This document shows positions 43,996-53,196 of a stretch of 64,000 nt of DNA, in pieces. The stretch is from Emticicia sp. C21 (GTDB taxonomy: Bacteria; Bacteroidota; Bacteroidia; Cytophagales; Spirosomataceae). A model generated the notes under the pieces. It searched no databases. It saw only the letters and a program-made list of their open reading frames with translations, and had not been told where the DNA came from. The stretch covers positions 124,001 to 188,000 of the forward strand of contig NZ_QVMT01000002.1 in assembly GCF_003418935.1 (NCBI RefSeq). The letters are read 5' to 3'. The position numbers and the translations under genes were made by a program. The first letter of the stretch is position 1. Each line of letters starts with the position of its first letter.

Positions 43996-45522
43996 TTACT
44001 TTTCATATTTCAGAACCCTACTTGCCCAAGGAATGAAATGTTGCATATTCGGCCAATCGGTATGGCCGCCATCATGCTGGCGCCAGGCCAGCTGTCCGGT
44101 TAACATATCTGTATTATAAGGGGGCATTTTTTCTGTCAGATAATCATTAGAAACGCCTATGTCTTTAACGCCTAATAATTTGAATACCGCGCCTGCCGCT
44201 ACTGTCGCCATGTAGCTCCCTTGTTGGTCGAGCCATTTAGCATCGCCTTTTTCGGGGAGACCATAGCTGATAAAAGTCGGTCTTGGCGCGCAAAGAGCAA
44301 TAAGTTCATGCGAATCGACAGGTAAATCGCAACCCGTTTTTTTGCCGAAGTCTGCTTCTTCTGCTCCATATTTCATATAGTTGCCACCCATCCAGTAATG
44401 GAATCCACCACTTAGGTTTTCAACCCCCTCACCAAATACTCTCCTATGTAGGGCAGCTCCTCCTTTACCCGATGAACCAATCAGACTTATAGCAAAACGT
44501 GGTTCGAAAGCCATAGTAACCAAAGCTGCTTTGCCATAACGGGATACACCCTCAATACCTACTCGTTTGGCATCAACCAATGGGTCGGTCTCCAGATAAT
44601 CAAGGGCACGTGCTGCTCCCCAGGCCCAAGCCCTTAAGGCACCCCAGTCTTCGGGTTTTCTAGGCTGACCTTTATTTACTAAGCCGATAATTCCTCTGGT
44701 TAAACCTGCTCCATTATCGGCCTGAATGCTTGATGGGTCAATGGTTACATATCCCCAACCTGCGGCAAGCAATTGTTCAGTTGAAGGAGATTCTCCATTA
44801 GTAGCCGGTGCAAAGAAATTCGGGCCGGGTAATCGGGTGACAGGTGTATAGGCAGGATACTGGTCGAATATGGCTTTCAAAGATGGGTCATGCTTAATCA
44901 TCATCTCTTTGAATGAGGCATTAAGCTTTTCCATGTGTTCAGGACTCGGTTGTGCAGGTGCAGGAAATGAGGGCCTGCCAAACATCATCAATACCGGAAC
45001 CGGGCCTTTTACATTGGTAGGCACAACCAGCATCATATTAATATCAACATTGATTAAGGGAAACTCACTGTTATCGACATGACCTATCAATTGCTTGGCC
45101 ACGGCTGGCGTTCTACCCACAACCTCCTTATCCGTGATTTTAACTGTCCAGGTTACCTTAGGTATATTTTTCGGAAGTCTGCCATACAATTCTCTTTCTA
45201 TATCTTCTACTAACTCCGGGCGGCGTTTATTCCACCAGTCATCGGCATTGCTTACTTTTTTGCCGTTTTTAAGTACCAGAACATCGGGTAAAGTAGGGCA
45301 GGGGTTTGCCTTTGATTCATCATAGTTGGCATGATTCGGGTCAGATTCATTTCCACTATAGCCCGGCCTCATGCGTTTGATGCCTAATTGCTGCATCATA
45401 TTATCACGCATCTGCTGGTCGGTAAAAGTTACCAAAGGTGGTGAGCCGTCTTTTGAAGAAGCCGTATTTTGTGCCACCGCACTTGCAGATGCGAGTAGCA
45501 ACGAAAAAAGAACTTTTTTCAT
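43996..45522 (-). CDS. Glucuronoyl esterase-like secreted hydrolase (CE15 type)
   Basis: A 508-residue exported alpha/beta-hydrolase with a signal peptide (MKKVLFSLLLASASAVAQ). The nucleophile Ser327 lies in GIEGVSRYGKAALV, the form of the CE15 motif G-x-S-R-x-G-K. GGAALHRRVFGEGVENL and FHYWMGGNY are typical downstream elements, and QHDGGHTDWPN holds the catalytic His. Family members cleave esters between lignin alcohols and 4-O-methylglucuronic acid of xylan, or act on related uronic esters. It is the first gene of a pair with the DinB gene. Cleavage of plant polysaccharide is likely but inferred. Confidence 0.88.
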   Translation of the reverse strand: MKKVLFSLLLASASAVAQNTASSKDGSPPLVTFTDQQMRDNMMQQLGIKRMRPGYSGNESDPNHANYDESKANPCPTLPDVLVLKNGKKVSNADDWWNKRRPELVEDIERELYGRLPKNIPKVTWTVKITDKEVVGRTPAVAKQLIGHVDNSEFPLINVDINMMLVVPTNVKGPVPVLMMFGRPSFPAPAQPSPEHMEKLNASFKEMMIKHDPSLKAIFDQYPAYTPVTRLPGPNFFAPATNGESPSTEQLLAAGWGYVTIDPSSIQADNGAGLTRGIIGLVNKGQPRKPEDWGALRAWAWGAARALDYLETDPLVDAKRVGIEGVSRYGKAALVTMAFEPRFAISLIGSSGKGGAALHRRVFGEGVENLSGGFHYWMGGNYMKYGAEEADFGKKTGCDLPVDSHELIALCAPRPTFISYGLPEKGDAKWLDQQGSYMATVAAGAVFKLLGVKDIGVSNDYLTEKMPPYNTDMLTGQLAWRQHDGGHTDWPNMQHFIPWASRVLKYEK

Positions 45523-45698
45523 CGTTGAATTAAATAATTAAGGTTGATTGGTTTTCTGAAATCGTAAGGTGTGTGAATATAAAGAAAAATCATAGCACTA
45601 ATATTTAAATCTAAGTTCAATAGTAGAAACTTCAAAGAAATTTAGATAAATCTTGATAATGAGGCGTTTAGGAGTGCTTGTTAGTAGACCTCAATAAC

Positions 45699-46124
45699 AC
45701 TCCGAAACTACCTGCTGGTAAGTATAGCCAATTGCTCTTTTAAACAGGCTTCCGGTGTTGCTTTCGTTCAAAAAGGTTCCTACCGTATTGGTAACCTTTT
45801 CCGGCTCTGTTTTAGTAATCGCTGTTTTGATAACTTGCTGATATATAGACAATTGCTCTTTCAAACAGGCTTCTGGTACTGTCTTCTTTCAAAAAGGTTC
45901 CCACCAATTGGTAACCTTTTCAGGTCCCGTTTTTAGTAGTCGCTGTTTTGATAACTTACTGATATATAGCCAATTGCTATTTTAAACAGGCTTCCGATGT
46001 TGTTTTCTTTCAAAAAGGTTCCCACCATATTGGTAACCTTTTCTGGCTTCTTTTTAGTGGTTGCTATTTTGGCAACCTGTTGGGAAGTATAGCCAATTGC
46101 TCTTTTAAATAGGCTTCCGTCTCC
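45699..46124 (-). repeat. Hairpin-core repeat array 2 (about 121-bp period)
   Basis: Three full units and a partial one. Hairpin cores at 45768-45802, 45888-45921 and 46008-46042 are reverse complements of the core in array 1. Each unit also has a GCCAATTGCTCTTTTAAACA-like stretch, and a fourth copy of this ends the array at about 46121. A 24-base signature at 45699-45722 is the reverse complement of that at 34966-34989, with one mismatch. Arrays 1 and 2 thus belong to one repeat family in inverted orientation. Confidence 0.85.
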
Positions 46125-46315
46125 TTTTATATTTGGCATAATAATAGTGTTTATGTGAATTGTAATGCAATACTCGGCGTCTGGCCGGGCGTTCCCTAAA
46201 TTTCCGGTTTTGGATGGTACTTTCAAAGGGTTTGAGGAGATTTTTGATATAATCAAACTGTTGGGGAATGATTGAGTTGTCTTGTCCTGACAAAGGAATA
46301 ATCTTAAACATATCA

Positions 46316-46347
46316 GCAATAAAAAAGGGAAGCAACTGCTTCCCTTT
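46316..46347 (-). terminator. Intrinsic terminator of the RND efflux operon
   Basis: A 10-bp stem (46324-46333 with 46338-46347) with a 4-base loop is followed on the minus strand by TTTTTTATTG. It lies 18 bases after the TolC-family stop codon. Confidence 0.85.
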
Positions 46348-46365
46348 GAATATAAACGTATTATC

Positions 46366-47709
46366 TTATTCCTGTCCATCCCCAACATAAAACTGTATGA
46401 GTTTCTGTTGATAACGTAACTGAATACCTGCCCGTGCTACATTGATTTTAGCTGAGGCCAATGCACTCTGGGCCACAAATAAATCTACCAAAGGGGCTAA
46501 GCCATTCTGGAAGCGACCCTCCTGTAATTCAAACGCTGCCTGTGCGGCAGATAGCTGTGCCTGGGCGGTAGTAAATTGTTGTTGAGCAGTTTCGTAGTCG
46601 GTCAGGGCCTGGTTTATTTCGGCGCGTATCTGGTCTTGTTTGTCGGTTATATCCAATTCACGATTGGCTTCTTCAATCCGGTTTTTAGCCAGCGCAGTTT
46701 TGGTTTGGTTACGGTCAAATATATTCCAGACCAGGTTTAAACCTGCATACACGTTAATCTGATTCCCCAATTGTCTGACAATGTTTCGCTGCTCAATGGT
46801 TTTCAATACATCGTTTCCATTGATATTCTGCTGAAACAAATGTCTTCCGGCAGTAGTAAATCCTCCTGACGCTACTAATTGAGGTTTTAAGGCAGACTGG
46901 ATAATCGGGGCTCTAAGCGCAATGGCTTCTCGTTGTTGTTTCAATGTCAACAAATCATAACGTTTGGTATAAGCCGAAGCCACTAAATCCTGACCTGAAT
47001 AATTAGTTAACCCTTCTTCGGGTAACTCCTGAAAATCATAATCTCCTGCCGGGAGGTTTAAACGACGAATTAGGAAAATCTTGTGGTTTTGCAAAGCGTT
47101 TTTCGCTGCTATTACCTGTTGCCCATCCAGTCGCGTTTGCGCTTGTTGCTGAAATAGTTCATTGGATAGTCTCAAACCTGCTTTTACCAGGCCCGTTAAA
47201 ATTGTATCACGCTCTTGCGATAGGTGCCAGTTCTGGGTAGTAATTTCAATCAGTCTTCTGTCTAATGATAACTGTAAAAAAGCCAGACTCAAGTCATTCA
47301 CTACTTGTTGACGGGTGAACCTTAACTGAGAATTGGCGGCTTCTCCTATTTTTTCAGAAACCTGTACCTGCGATTTACGGGCACCTCCATCAGCTAGCAC
47401 ATAATTACTATTGGCCTGAAAGCTCAGACCTGTAAATGTACTGGCTACCAATGAGGGAGTTGCCACAGTCAATAAGTTACTTCCTGATTGAAAGTTGAAA
47501 CCTCCGTTAAAAGTAGCATTGGGCAGAAACATATTCTTGCTGCCGTATACATCCCACTTAGCCGACTCAATAGTATTCTGTGCTTTGCGGATACCTACAT
47601 TCTGCTGTATAGCCATTTGCAGGGTTTCCTGAAAATTGAGTACTTTGGTTTGTGCCGAAAGGTTTAACCCATAGCACAGCGTACTTAAAAATAATAGTAT
47701 TTTTTTCAT
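46366..47709 (-). CDS. TolC-family outer membrane efflux protein
   Basis: A 447-residue outer membrane channel subunit with a signal peptide (residues 1-19, LSAQ). Two internally homologous halves of long coiled helices are seen: LQMAIQQNVGIRKAQNTIESAKWDVYGSK at the start, and a Gln/Ala-rich stretch near 375-420 (ALTDYETAQQQFTTAQAQL). It would form the trimeric outer membrane exit for the RND pump encoded upstream. It overlaps the stop codon of the adaptor gene by one base, so the two are translationally linked. It is the last gene of the operon, followed by a terminator. Confidence 0.92.
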   Translation of the reverse strand: MKKILLFLSTLCYGLNLSAQTKVLNFQETLQMAIQQNVGIRKAQNTIESAKWDVYGSKNMFLPNATFNGGFNFQSGSNLLTVATPSLVASTFTGLSFQANSNYVLADGGARKSQVQVSEKIGEAANSQLRFTRQQVVNDLSLAFLQLSLDRRLIEITTQNWHLSQERDTILTGLVKAGLRLSNELFQQQAQTRLDGQQVIAAKNALQNHKIFLIRRLNLPAGDYDFQELPEEGLTNYSGQDLVASAYTKRYDLLTLKQQREAIALRAPIIQSALKPQLVASGGFTTAGRHLFQQNINGNDVLKTIEQRNIVRQLGNQINVYAGLNLVWNIFDRNQTKTALAKNRIEEANRELDITDKQDQIRAEINQALTDYETAQQQFTTAQAQLSAAQAAFELQEGRFQNGLAPLVDLFVAQSALASAKINVARAGIQLRYQQKLIQFYVGDGQE

Positions 47710-48797
47710 TATTTCGTTACCGGTTTGTTTGCCACTTTTACAAGTGAACTATCAATCAATGAATTACCGACGTTGAGTGCTACAACGTCTCCTTCATTCA
47801 GACCTGAGTAGACTCTGTATTGTAGTCCGTCGCCTGCGCCAATCTTAATTGGTCGGTAATACACACGATTGTCTTTGATGATAGGGGCAAAATATTTATC
47901 TCCTTTTACTACTAATGCCTGAGCCGGAATGCTGATAAATTCCTGTGCCGGTAAGTGAATCAATACTTTCAGGAAGCTACCAGCTAAAATTTGATTATTC
48001 GCATTGTTGTACTCAATTTCTGCCAGCATCATACGGGTACGGGCATCGAGTTCACCTGTCATACGCGTAATTTTGGCATGCAGTGTATCTGCTGAACCCG
48101 GTACCAACATATCCACAGGTGTTCCCGGACGAACTGTTCCGGCATCAGCCTGTTCAATAAAGATAGTAATCCTTAAACGATTTACCTGAGAGATAGTAGC
48201 TACAGGCAAAGCACTGCTTTGCGAAGAAGTGGCAGCCTGTAATAAAGCACCTACATCAGCATAACGCGCCGATACATTTCCGGCAAAAGGTGCTTTGATA
48301 GTGGTATAAGACAATTTCTCTTTTTGTGCGTCTACTCTTGCCTTGGCCATTTCTACATCTGCACGGGCTTTATCTGCTTCCTGGTCGGTTACATATTTTT
48401 TAGCCAATAATGATTCTACTCTTTGCAAATAGCTTTGTTTTTGTTTCAAGTCGGCCTCTAGCGCCAGTTTCTCCTGCTCTAAATCCGGCGACTCGATGAT
48501 GGCAATAGTTTGGCCCGCCTTTACATCTTGTCCTTTGTCTACGTACAGTTTTTGTAGATAGCCACTTATTTTGGCATACAGCGTTACTGATTGGTAAGGA
48601 CGCGCTTCGGCAGAAAGCATGAGGGTTCTGCCTGATTTTTGCTGACTGATGGTAGTAGTGCTCACCGTTATTCCTTCAGATTTGGCAGTAGCAGGAGGCT
48701 CAGCAGAACCACCGGTGCAGCTTATCACAAAAATCCCGACGACTACCAAGACGATAGCTAATAATCCGATTCGGCGAAGATTTTGTTGATTTTTCAT
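47709..48797 (-). CDS. RND efflux periplasmic adaptor subunit
   Basis: A 362-residue membrane fusion protein with a lipoprotein-like signal (VVGIFVISCTGG, Cys about residue 28). The lipoyl halves (AKISGYLQKLYVDKGQDVKAGQ and YTTIKAPFAGNVSARYADVGA) flank a helical hairpin (about 100-150). A beta-barrel domain follows with LRITIFIEQADAGTVRPG. It would link the inner membrane permease to the TolC channel. The gene begins 46 bases after the permease stop and ends by overlapping the TolC start, so it is the middle gene of a three-gene efflux unit. Confidence 0.93.
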   Translation of the reverse strand: MKNQQNLRRIGLLAIVLVVVGIFVISCTGGSAEPPATAKSEGITVSTTTISQQKSGRTLMLSAEARPYQSVTLYAKISGYLQKLYVDKGQDVKAGQTIAIIESPDLEQEKLALEADLKQKQSYLQRVESLLAKKYVTDQEADKARADVEMAKARVDAQKEKLSYTTIKAPFAGNVSARYADVGALLQAATSSQSSALPVATISQVNRLRITIFIEQADAGTVRPGTPVDMLVPGSADTLHAKITRMTGELDARTRMMLAEIEYNNANNQILAGSFLKVLIHLPAQEFISIPAQALVVKGDKYFAPIIKDNRVYYRPIKIGAGDGLQYRVYSGLNEGDVVALNVGNSLIDSSLVKVANKPVTK

Positions 48798-48843
48798 AAT
48801 ATTTAATTGTTTTTTAAATGTCAGTTATATTTTAGGTTTTGTT

Positions 48844-51800
48844 TTAGGCCACTACATGGGTGTTTTCTTCCTGGTCTTCCAATAAGCTTACTTTCGCTTT
48901 TGCCTTACCTTTATACAGACCTGCATACACAACAGGCACCACAAAAAGGGTAAAGAGGGTAGCGATAATCAGGCCACCGATTACGGCACGGGCCAGGGGA
49001 GCATTCTGTTCAGAACCTTCTCCCATACCAATTGCCATTGGAATCATACCTAGTACCATTGCAAGGGCTGTCATCAGGATAGGGCGAAGACGGGTTTTTC
49101 CGGCTTCAATGACTGCTTTCAGCACTGAATAACCTTCTGAACGCAAGTCGTTAGCATAACTCACCATCAGGGTCGCATTGGATGCAGCAATACCCACGGC
49201 CATAATAGAACCCATCAATGATACTACGTTGATAGTTGTACCTGTGGCCCATAGAAAAAGAATAATCCCTGTTAATGCTCCCGGAATAGCCACTAATACA
49301 ATCAATGGGTCTTTTAACGATTGGAATAATACCACCATGAGTACATAAACCAGCAAGATAGCCAATACCAGCCCCTGTGCCATATTCGTGAATGACTCAT
49401 TCATTACCTGCCCTTGTCCACGAACGGTAATGGCAAAGCCTTTTGGTAAAGTACCCATATTCTTCACAATACGCTCAATATCTGCAGAAACCGAACCTAA
49501 ATCTCTGCCCTCTACATTGGCCGAAACATTCAATACACGCTGGATATTCTCGTGGTTAATCTGGCTCGGCATTACCGTTGGTTTTATGTCTGATACATTG
49601 CGCACGGTCTGTGCAATTTGTCGGGGTACATCTGTAGGTTGTAAGGTCGAGTTGCTATTCAAAGCACTGGCAGCGGCATTAGTAGTTAATGGCAGATTCA
49701 TCAAATCGCTCACTGACTGAATCTTAGCCATAGGTGATTTTACTATCACCGTATAGTTGACATTATTAGCAGGATTCAGGAAGTAAGATGGTGCAAACAA
49801 ACCACTGGATGAGAGGTTAACCAATAAGTTACTGGCAACGTCTCTCTGGCTTAGTCCTACTTGTGCAGCTCTGATACGGTCAACATCTATTTTTAGGGTA
49901 GGATAATCTAATACCTGTTTAATGGTAACGTCTTTCAATCCGGCTACTTTTTTGAGTGAATCTCTTAATACTTTCGCCATTTCATAACCTTTGTTATAAT
50001 CATTTACCTCTACCTGCAAATCAATAGGAGAACTCAAACCGAAGTTCAATACCTGACCCACCATATCGGCAGTCTGGAAGTAAGACTGCGTTCCCGGGAA
50101 ATCGCTGTCTAATATTTCACGTATTTTATTACGATATATCTCCGTAGGTTTATGGCCTTTCTTCAACGAAATCATGATTTCGGCATCCATCCCATTCACA
50201 TTATCCGACTGCACATAGGCCAGGTTAAAGAAAATTGGTACACCGATATTGGCACTGATAGTTCCTAATTCTTCCGGTGGTACTATTTTCTTTACGGCTT
50301 CTTCAATGCGCTCAACATATCTTTCGGTTTCTTCAATACGAGTGCCAAATGGTGCTCTGAAATGCAGTTTCATGAAACCTGTATCAGTAGTAGGGAAGAA
50401 GTCGGTACCAACATGTGGCGTAACAAGAACTACAGTTAGTACTACAATTACCAATGAACCAATCAATACAAGCCCTTTTTGTTTCAGGGTTTTGCGCAAA
50501 CGACTACCATAGGCATCCTGCATACGCTCAAACCGACGGTCTCTCCAACGGTCAAATCTGGTAGCATGGGCATCATGTGAACCTGCTGAAAGCATCAGAC
50601 GAGAGAGCAAAGGAACTAATGTTCTTGACAATACATAAGAGGTAAGCATAGCTACTACTACTGAAAGCGCCATCGGAACGAACAAATAACCAGCAGGCCC
50701 GGTAATAAATAATACCGGAATAAACACAATACAGATAGATAGTGTAGCAACTAAGGCGGGAGTAGCAATATCCATAGCCCCATCTATAATAGCCCGCACT
50801 AGTGATTTACCCATACTCAGGTGTCGGTGGATACTTTCAATCGCCACCGTGGCATCATCGACCAACATACCTACCGCCAATGATAAACCACCAAGGGTCA
50901 TGATATTCAAAGAGTTTCCTGTCAGGTCTAATACAATAATAGCTGTGAGAATAGCTAATGGGATAGAAGTTACTACGATGAATACGTTTCTCCAGTTACC
51001 CAGAAAGCCGAAAATCATGATACCCACCAGGAAGATAGCTAAGCCCATTTCGTGCAATACGTTATCAATGGCAGCGCTTACAAAGATACTCTGGTCGAAA
51101 TCTGTTGTTATTTCTAATCCCTCCGGTGCTGCTTCCTTGATTTTTGGAATCATGTTTTTAGATGCTTCTACAATCGTAAGGGTAGATGCACTCGATTTAC
51201 GGAGGATTGACAAGTAACTGGCATGCTTACCATTGATACGTACGATATTGGTTGGGTCAGCAAAGGAGTCTGATATTTTACCGATGTCTTCTATCTTAAT
51301 TGTCTGCCCGTTAATAACTTTTACTGGTATATCATAAAACTGGTCAATGGTGCTTGGACTGGCATTCAGGGCGATATTATACTCGGTTTGTCCCATTCTG
51401 GCAGTACCTGCCGGAAGAATAACGTTTGAACTCTGCAAGGCAGAAATAACGTCAGCCGCCGAAAGCCCTTTGGCAGTTAATTGCGCAGGGTCAATATCTA
51501 TATTAATCTGGCGTTGTTTACCACCATATACCCCCGGTGTTTGTAAGCCTGGAATAGTGAATAAACGCAACCGTAAAAAGTTATTGGTGTAGTCAGCTAC
51601 AGCATCTTCTCCCATGGTTTCGCTCGAAATAATCATGTGCAATACAGGTAAATTCGAGGCATTATAAGGGAGCAATACCGGAGGTTGCATACCCGGAGGC
51701 ATCTGACGTAAGGCCGTAGACGATACCGCAGAAATCTGGGCTAAGGCTTGCCCCAAATCAGTACCGGGTTGAAAATAGACACGTAACAAACCCACACCCG

Positions 51801-52059
51801 GAATAGAGCTTGATTCGATACGTGATACCCCCTGTACCTGCGAGGAAATACCCCGCTCGTTGTTAATTACAACACGGCGCTCCATATCCTGAGCCGAAAG
51901 GCCCGGATAGGCCCATACAATATTTACAACAGGTATATCAATTTTGGGAAAAATATCCGTCTGCATCGAACGGGTTGCCATAACACCTCCGAGCATCATC
52001 AAAAAAGCCATGACTGCAATGGTATAGGGGCGATTGAGTGCTAATCGAACAATCCACAT
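48844..52059 (-). CDS. RND efflux transporter permease (AcrB/MdtC type)
   Basis: A 1071-residue inner membrane pump with the usual 12 transmembrane segments and two large periplasmic loops. MWIVRLALNRPYTIAVMAFLMM opens it, DIFPKIDIPVVNI and GLSAQDMERRVV follow, and GGLSLAVGMLVDDATVAIES in the fourth transmembrane helix has the two Asp residues of the proton relay. A VPGALTGIILFLWATGTTINVVSLMG segment near the C-terminus is typical of the HAE family. Drug or metabolite substrate cannot be read. It lies 28 bases behind an aldo/keto reductase gene and 46 bases ahead of the adaptor gene. Confidence 0.94.
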   Translation of the reverse strand: MWIVRLALNRPYTIAVMAFLMMLGGVMATRSMQTDIFPKIDIPVVNIVWAYPGLSAQDMERRVVINNERGISSQVQGVSRIESSSIPGVGLLRVYFQPGTDLGQALAQISAVSSTALRQMPPGMQPPVLLPYNASNLPVLHMIISSETMGEDAVADYTNNFLRLRLFTIPGLQTPGVYGGKQRQINIDIDPAQLTAKGLSAADVISALQSSNVILPAGTARMGQTEYNIALNASPSTIDQFYDIPVKVINGQTIKIEDIGKISDSFADPTNIVRINGKHASYLSILRKSSASTLTIVEASKNMIPKIKEAAPEGLEITTDFDQSIFVSAAIDNVLHEMGLAIFLVGIMIFGFLGNWRNVFIVVTSIPLAILTAIIVLDLTGNSLNIMTLGGLSLAVGMLVDDATVAIESIHRHLSMGKSLVRAIIDGAMDIATPALVATLSICIVFIPVLFITGPAGYLFVPMALSVVVAMLTSYVLSRTLVPLLSRLMLSAGSHDAHATRFDRWRDRRFERMQDAYGSRLRKTLKQKGLVLIGSLVIVVLTVVLVTPHVGTDFFPTTDTGFMKLHFRAPFGTRIEETERYVERIEEAVKKIVPPEELGTISANIGVPIFFNLAYVQSDNVNGMDAEIMISLKKGHKPTEIYRNKIREILDSDFPGTQSYFQTADMVGQVLNFGLSSPIDLQVEVNDYNKGYEMAKVLRDSLKKVAGLKDVTIKQVLDYPTLKIDVDRIRAAQVGLSQRDVASNLLVNLSSSGLFAPSYFLNPANNVNYTVIVKSPMAKIQSVSDLMNLPLTTNAAASALNSNSTLQPTDVPRQIAQTVRNVSDIKPTVMPSQINHENIQRVLNVSANVEGRDLGSVSADIERIVKNMGTLPKGFAITVRGQGQVMNESFTNMAQGLVLAILLVYVLMVVLFQSLKDPLIVLVAIPGALTGIILFLWATGTTINVVSLMGSIMAVGIAASNATLMVSYANDLRSEGYSVLKAVIEAGKTRLRPILMTALAMVLGMIPMAIGMGEGSEQNAPLARAVIGGLIIATLFTLFVVPVVYAGLYKGKAKAKVSLLEDQEENTHVVA

Positions 52060-52087
52060 AAGAATGATTTAGGTTTTGGTATAAAAA

Positions 52088-52924
52088 TTACATAGCTGCT
52101 TTGCTCATCATCGAGGGCATCATATCCCACACAGCTAAGTTTTCCTGTAAATGTTTTTCCGAAGAAGTACCCGGAATCGGAATAATATTGGGTGACTTTT
52201 CGAGCAACCAAAGCAATGACAATTGCGGTAAAGTGATTCCCATATCGGATGCTTTTGTCTGATACTTCGGGGCTTTATCGGAATCAATCATAGCAGTAGG
52301 GCAGTACGCTATGAAAGCGATATTTTCGTTAGCACAGGTCTGGGCAAATTTCAGATGTGTCTGATTGGCAATGCTCAGGGAGTTTTGCACCGAAGCAATC
52401 TTTGTAATACTTTGCGCCATTCGCAACTGGTCTAATTTGATATTAGACAAACCTATCTCCCGAATTTTTCCTTGCTTTTTCAAGGTAGCAAGCATCCAAA
52501 CCGATTCTTCAATAGGCACTTCGGGGTCAACGTGGTCTAGCTGATACAAATCAATCGTTTCAAGATTCAGCCTTCGCAGGCTGGCTTCAACCGTTGTTTT
52601 CAGGTAGCCGGGTTTACCACTGGCAAATATCTTTCCGGGAGCATATTTAACCGAGCCACCTTTAGTGCCTACTATTACTTCTTTCTTGAAAGGCTCAATA
52701 GCTTCGGCTAAAATCAGTTCTGAGCAACCCGGACCGTAGGCATCGGCAGTATCAAAAAAATTGACTCCCAACTCGTAGGCTTTCCTTATCACCTTAATGA
52801 CCGCTTGCCGGTCGGCAGGTTCTCCCCACGAGCCTGCACCTGTAGTTGCCCGCATAGTACCTAGACCAATCCGGTTGACTGCTAAAGTGTCTCCAATAAT
52901 AAATTGCTTGTTGAGAAACTCCAT
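52088..52924 (-). CDS. Aldo/keto reductase
   Basis: A 278-residue NADPH-dependent reductase. The catalytic tetrad is complete: Asp58 and Tyr63 (FFDTADAYG), Lys88 (IVGTKGG), His131 (LYQLDHVD). IGLSNIKLDQL and IPIPGTSSEKHLQENL bind the cofactor. It resembles the oxidoreductase group close to YajO/Tas and may reduce toxic aldehydes or ketones. It sits 28 bases upstream of the RND permease in the same direction, so a shared transcript with the pump is probable, which would couple detoxification and export. That link is inference. Confidence 0.92.
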   Translation of the reverse strand: MEFLNKQFIIGDTLAVNRIGLGTMRATTGAGSWGEPADRQAVIKVIRKAYELGVNFFDTADAYGPGCSELILAEAIEPFKKEVIVGTKGGSVKYAPGKIFASGKPGYLKTTVEASLRRLNLETIDLYQLDHVDPEVPIEESVWMLATLKKQGKIREIGLSNIKLDQLRMAQSITKIASVQNSLSIANQTHLKFAQTCANENIAFIAYCPTAMIDSDKAPKYQTKASDMGITLPQLSLLWLLEKSPNIIPIPGTSSEKHLQENLAVWDMMPSMMSKAAM

Positions 52925-53166
52925 GTAGATTTTATTGGTAAAATATTCTACAAAGTTCTATTTGGCAAGCCGGAAAATCACGGTAAGTTTTGCAGGAAGA
53001 ATGGTAAAAATCGAAGATGCAGGGATTGAATAGGGGTAAATTATAGGATTATGCTAAGATTAATTATGAAAAGGCGTGTATAGTGATTTTTTAAATCGCT
53101 TTTTTAATAGGCTAGAATAGAATATACTTTTGCCCAATCAGGGAGATTGATAAAAGTCTGCTGAAT

Positions 53167-53191
53167 TTTAACGATTTGAAAAATCGTTAAA
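53167..53191 (-). terminator. Hairpin after the MBL-fold hydrolase gene
   Basis: A perfect 11-bp AT-rich stem (53167-53177 with 53181-53191) and a 3-base loop lie 6 bases after the stop at 53197. Only a short AAAATT follows on the minus strand, so it is a weak candidate terminator. Confidence 0.45.
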
Positions 53192-53196
53192 GATAT

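Larger units (their letters stand above)
45523..46365. other. 843-bp intergenic region with hairpin repeats
   Basis: The region between the CE15-like gene and the TolC gene contains the second hairpin array (45699-46124) and the terminator of the efflux operon (46316-46347). The open frame 45933-46388 on the minus strand runs through the repeats, and its peptide repeats simply mirror the DNA; it is not taken as a gene. The stretch 45523-45690 shows nothing. Confidence 0.6.

Noticed and set aside
45933-46388. Open frame of 151 codons on the minus strand with peptide repeats
   Set aside because: It runs through the hairpin repeat array and through the efflux operon terminator, and its repeated residues come from the repeated DNA. 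No start signal or family match.
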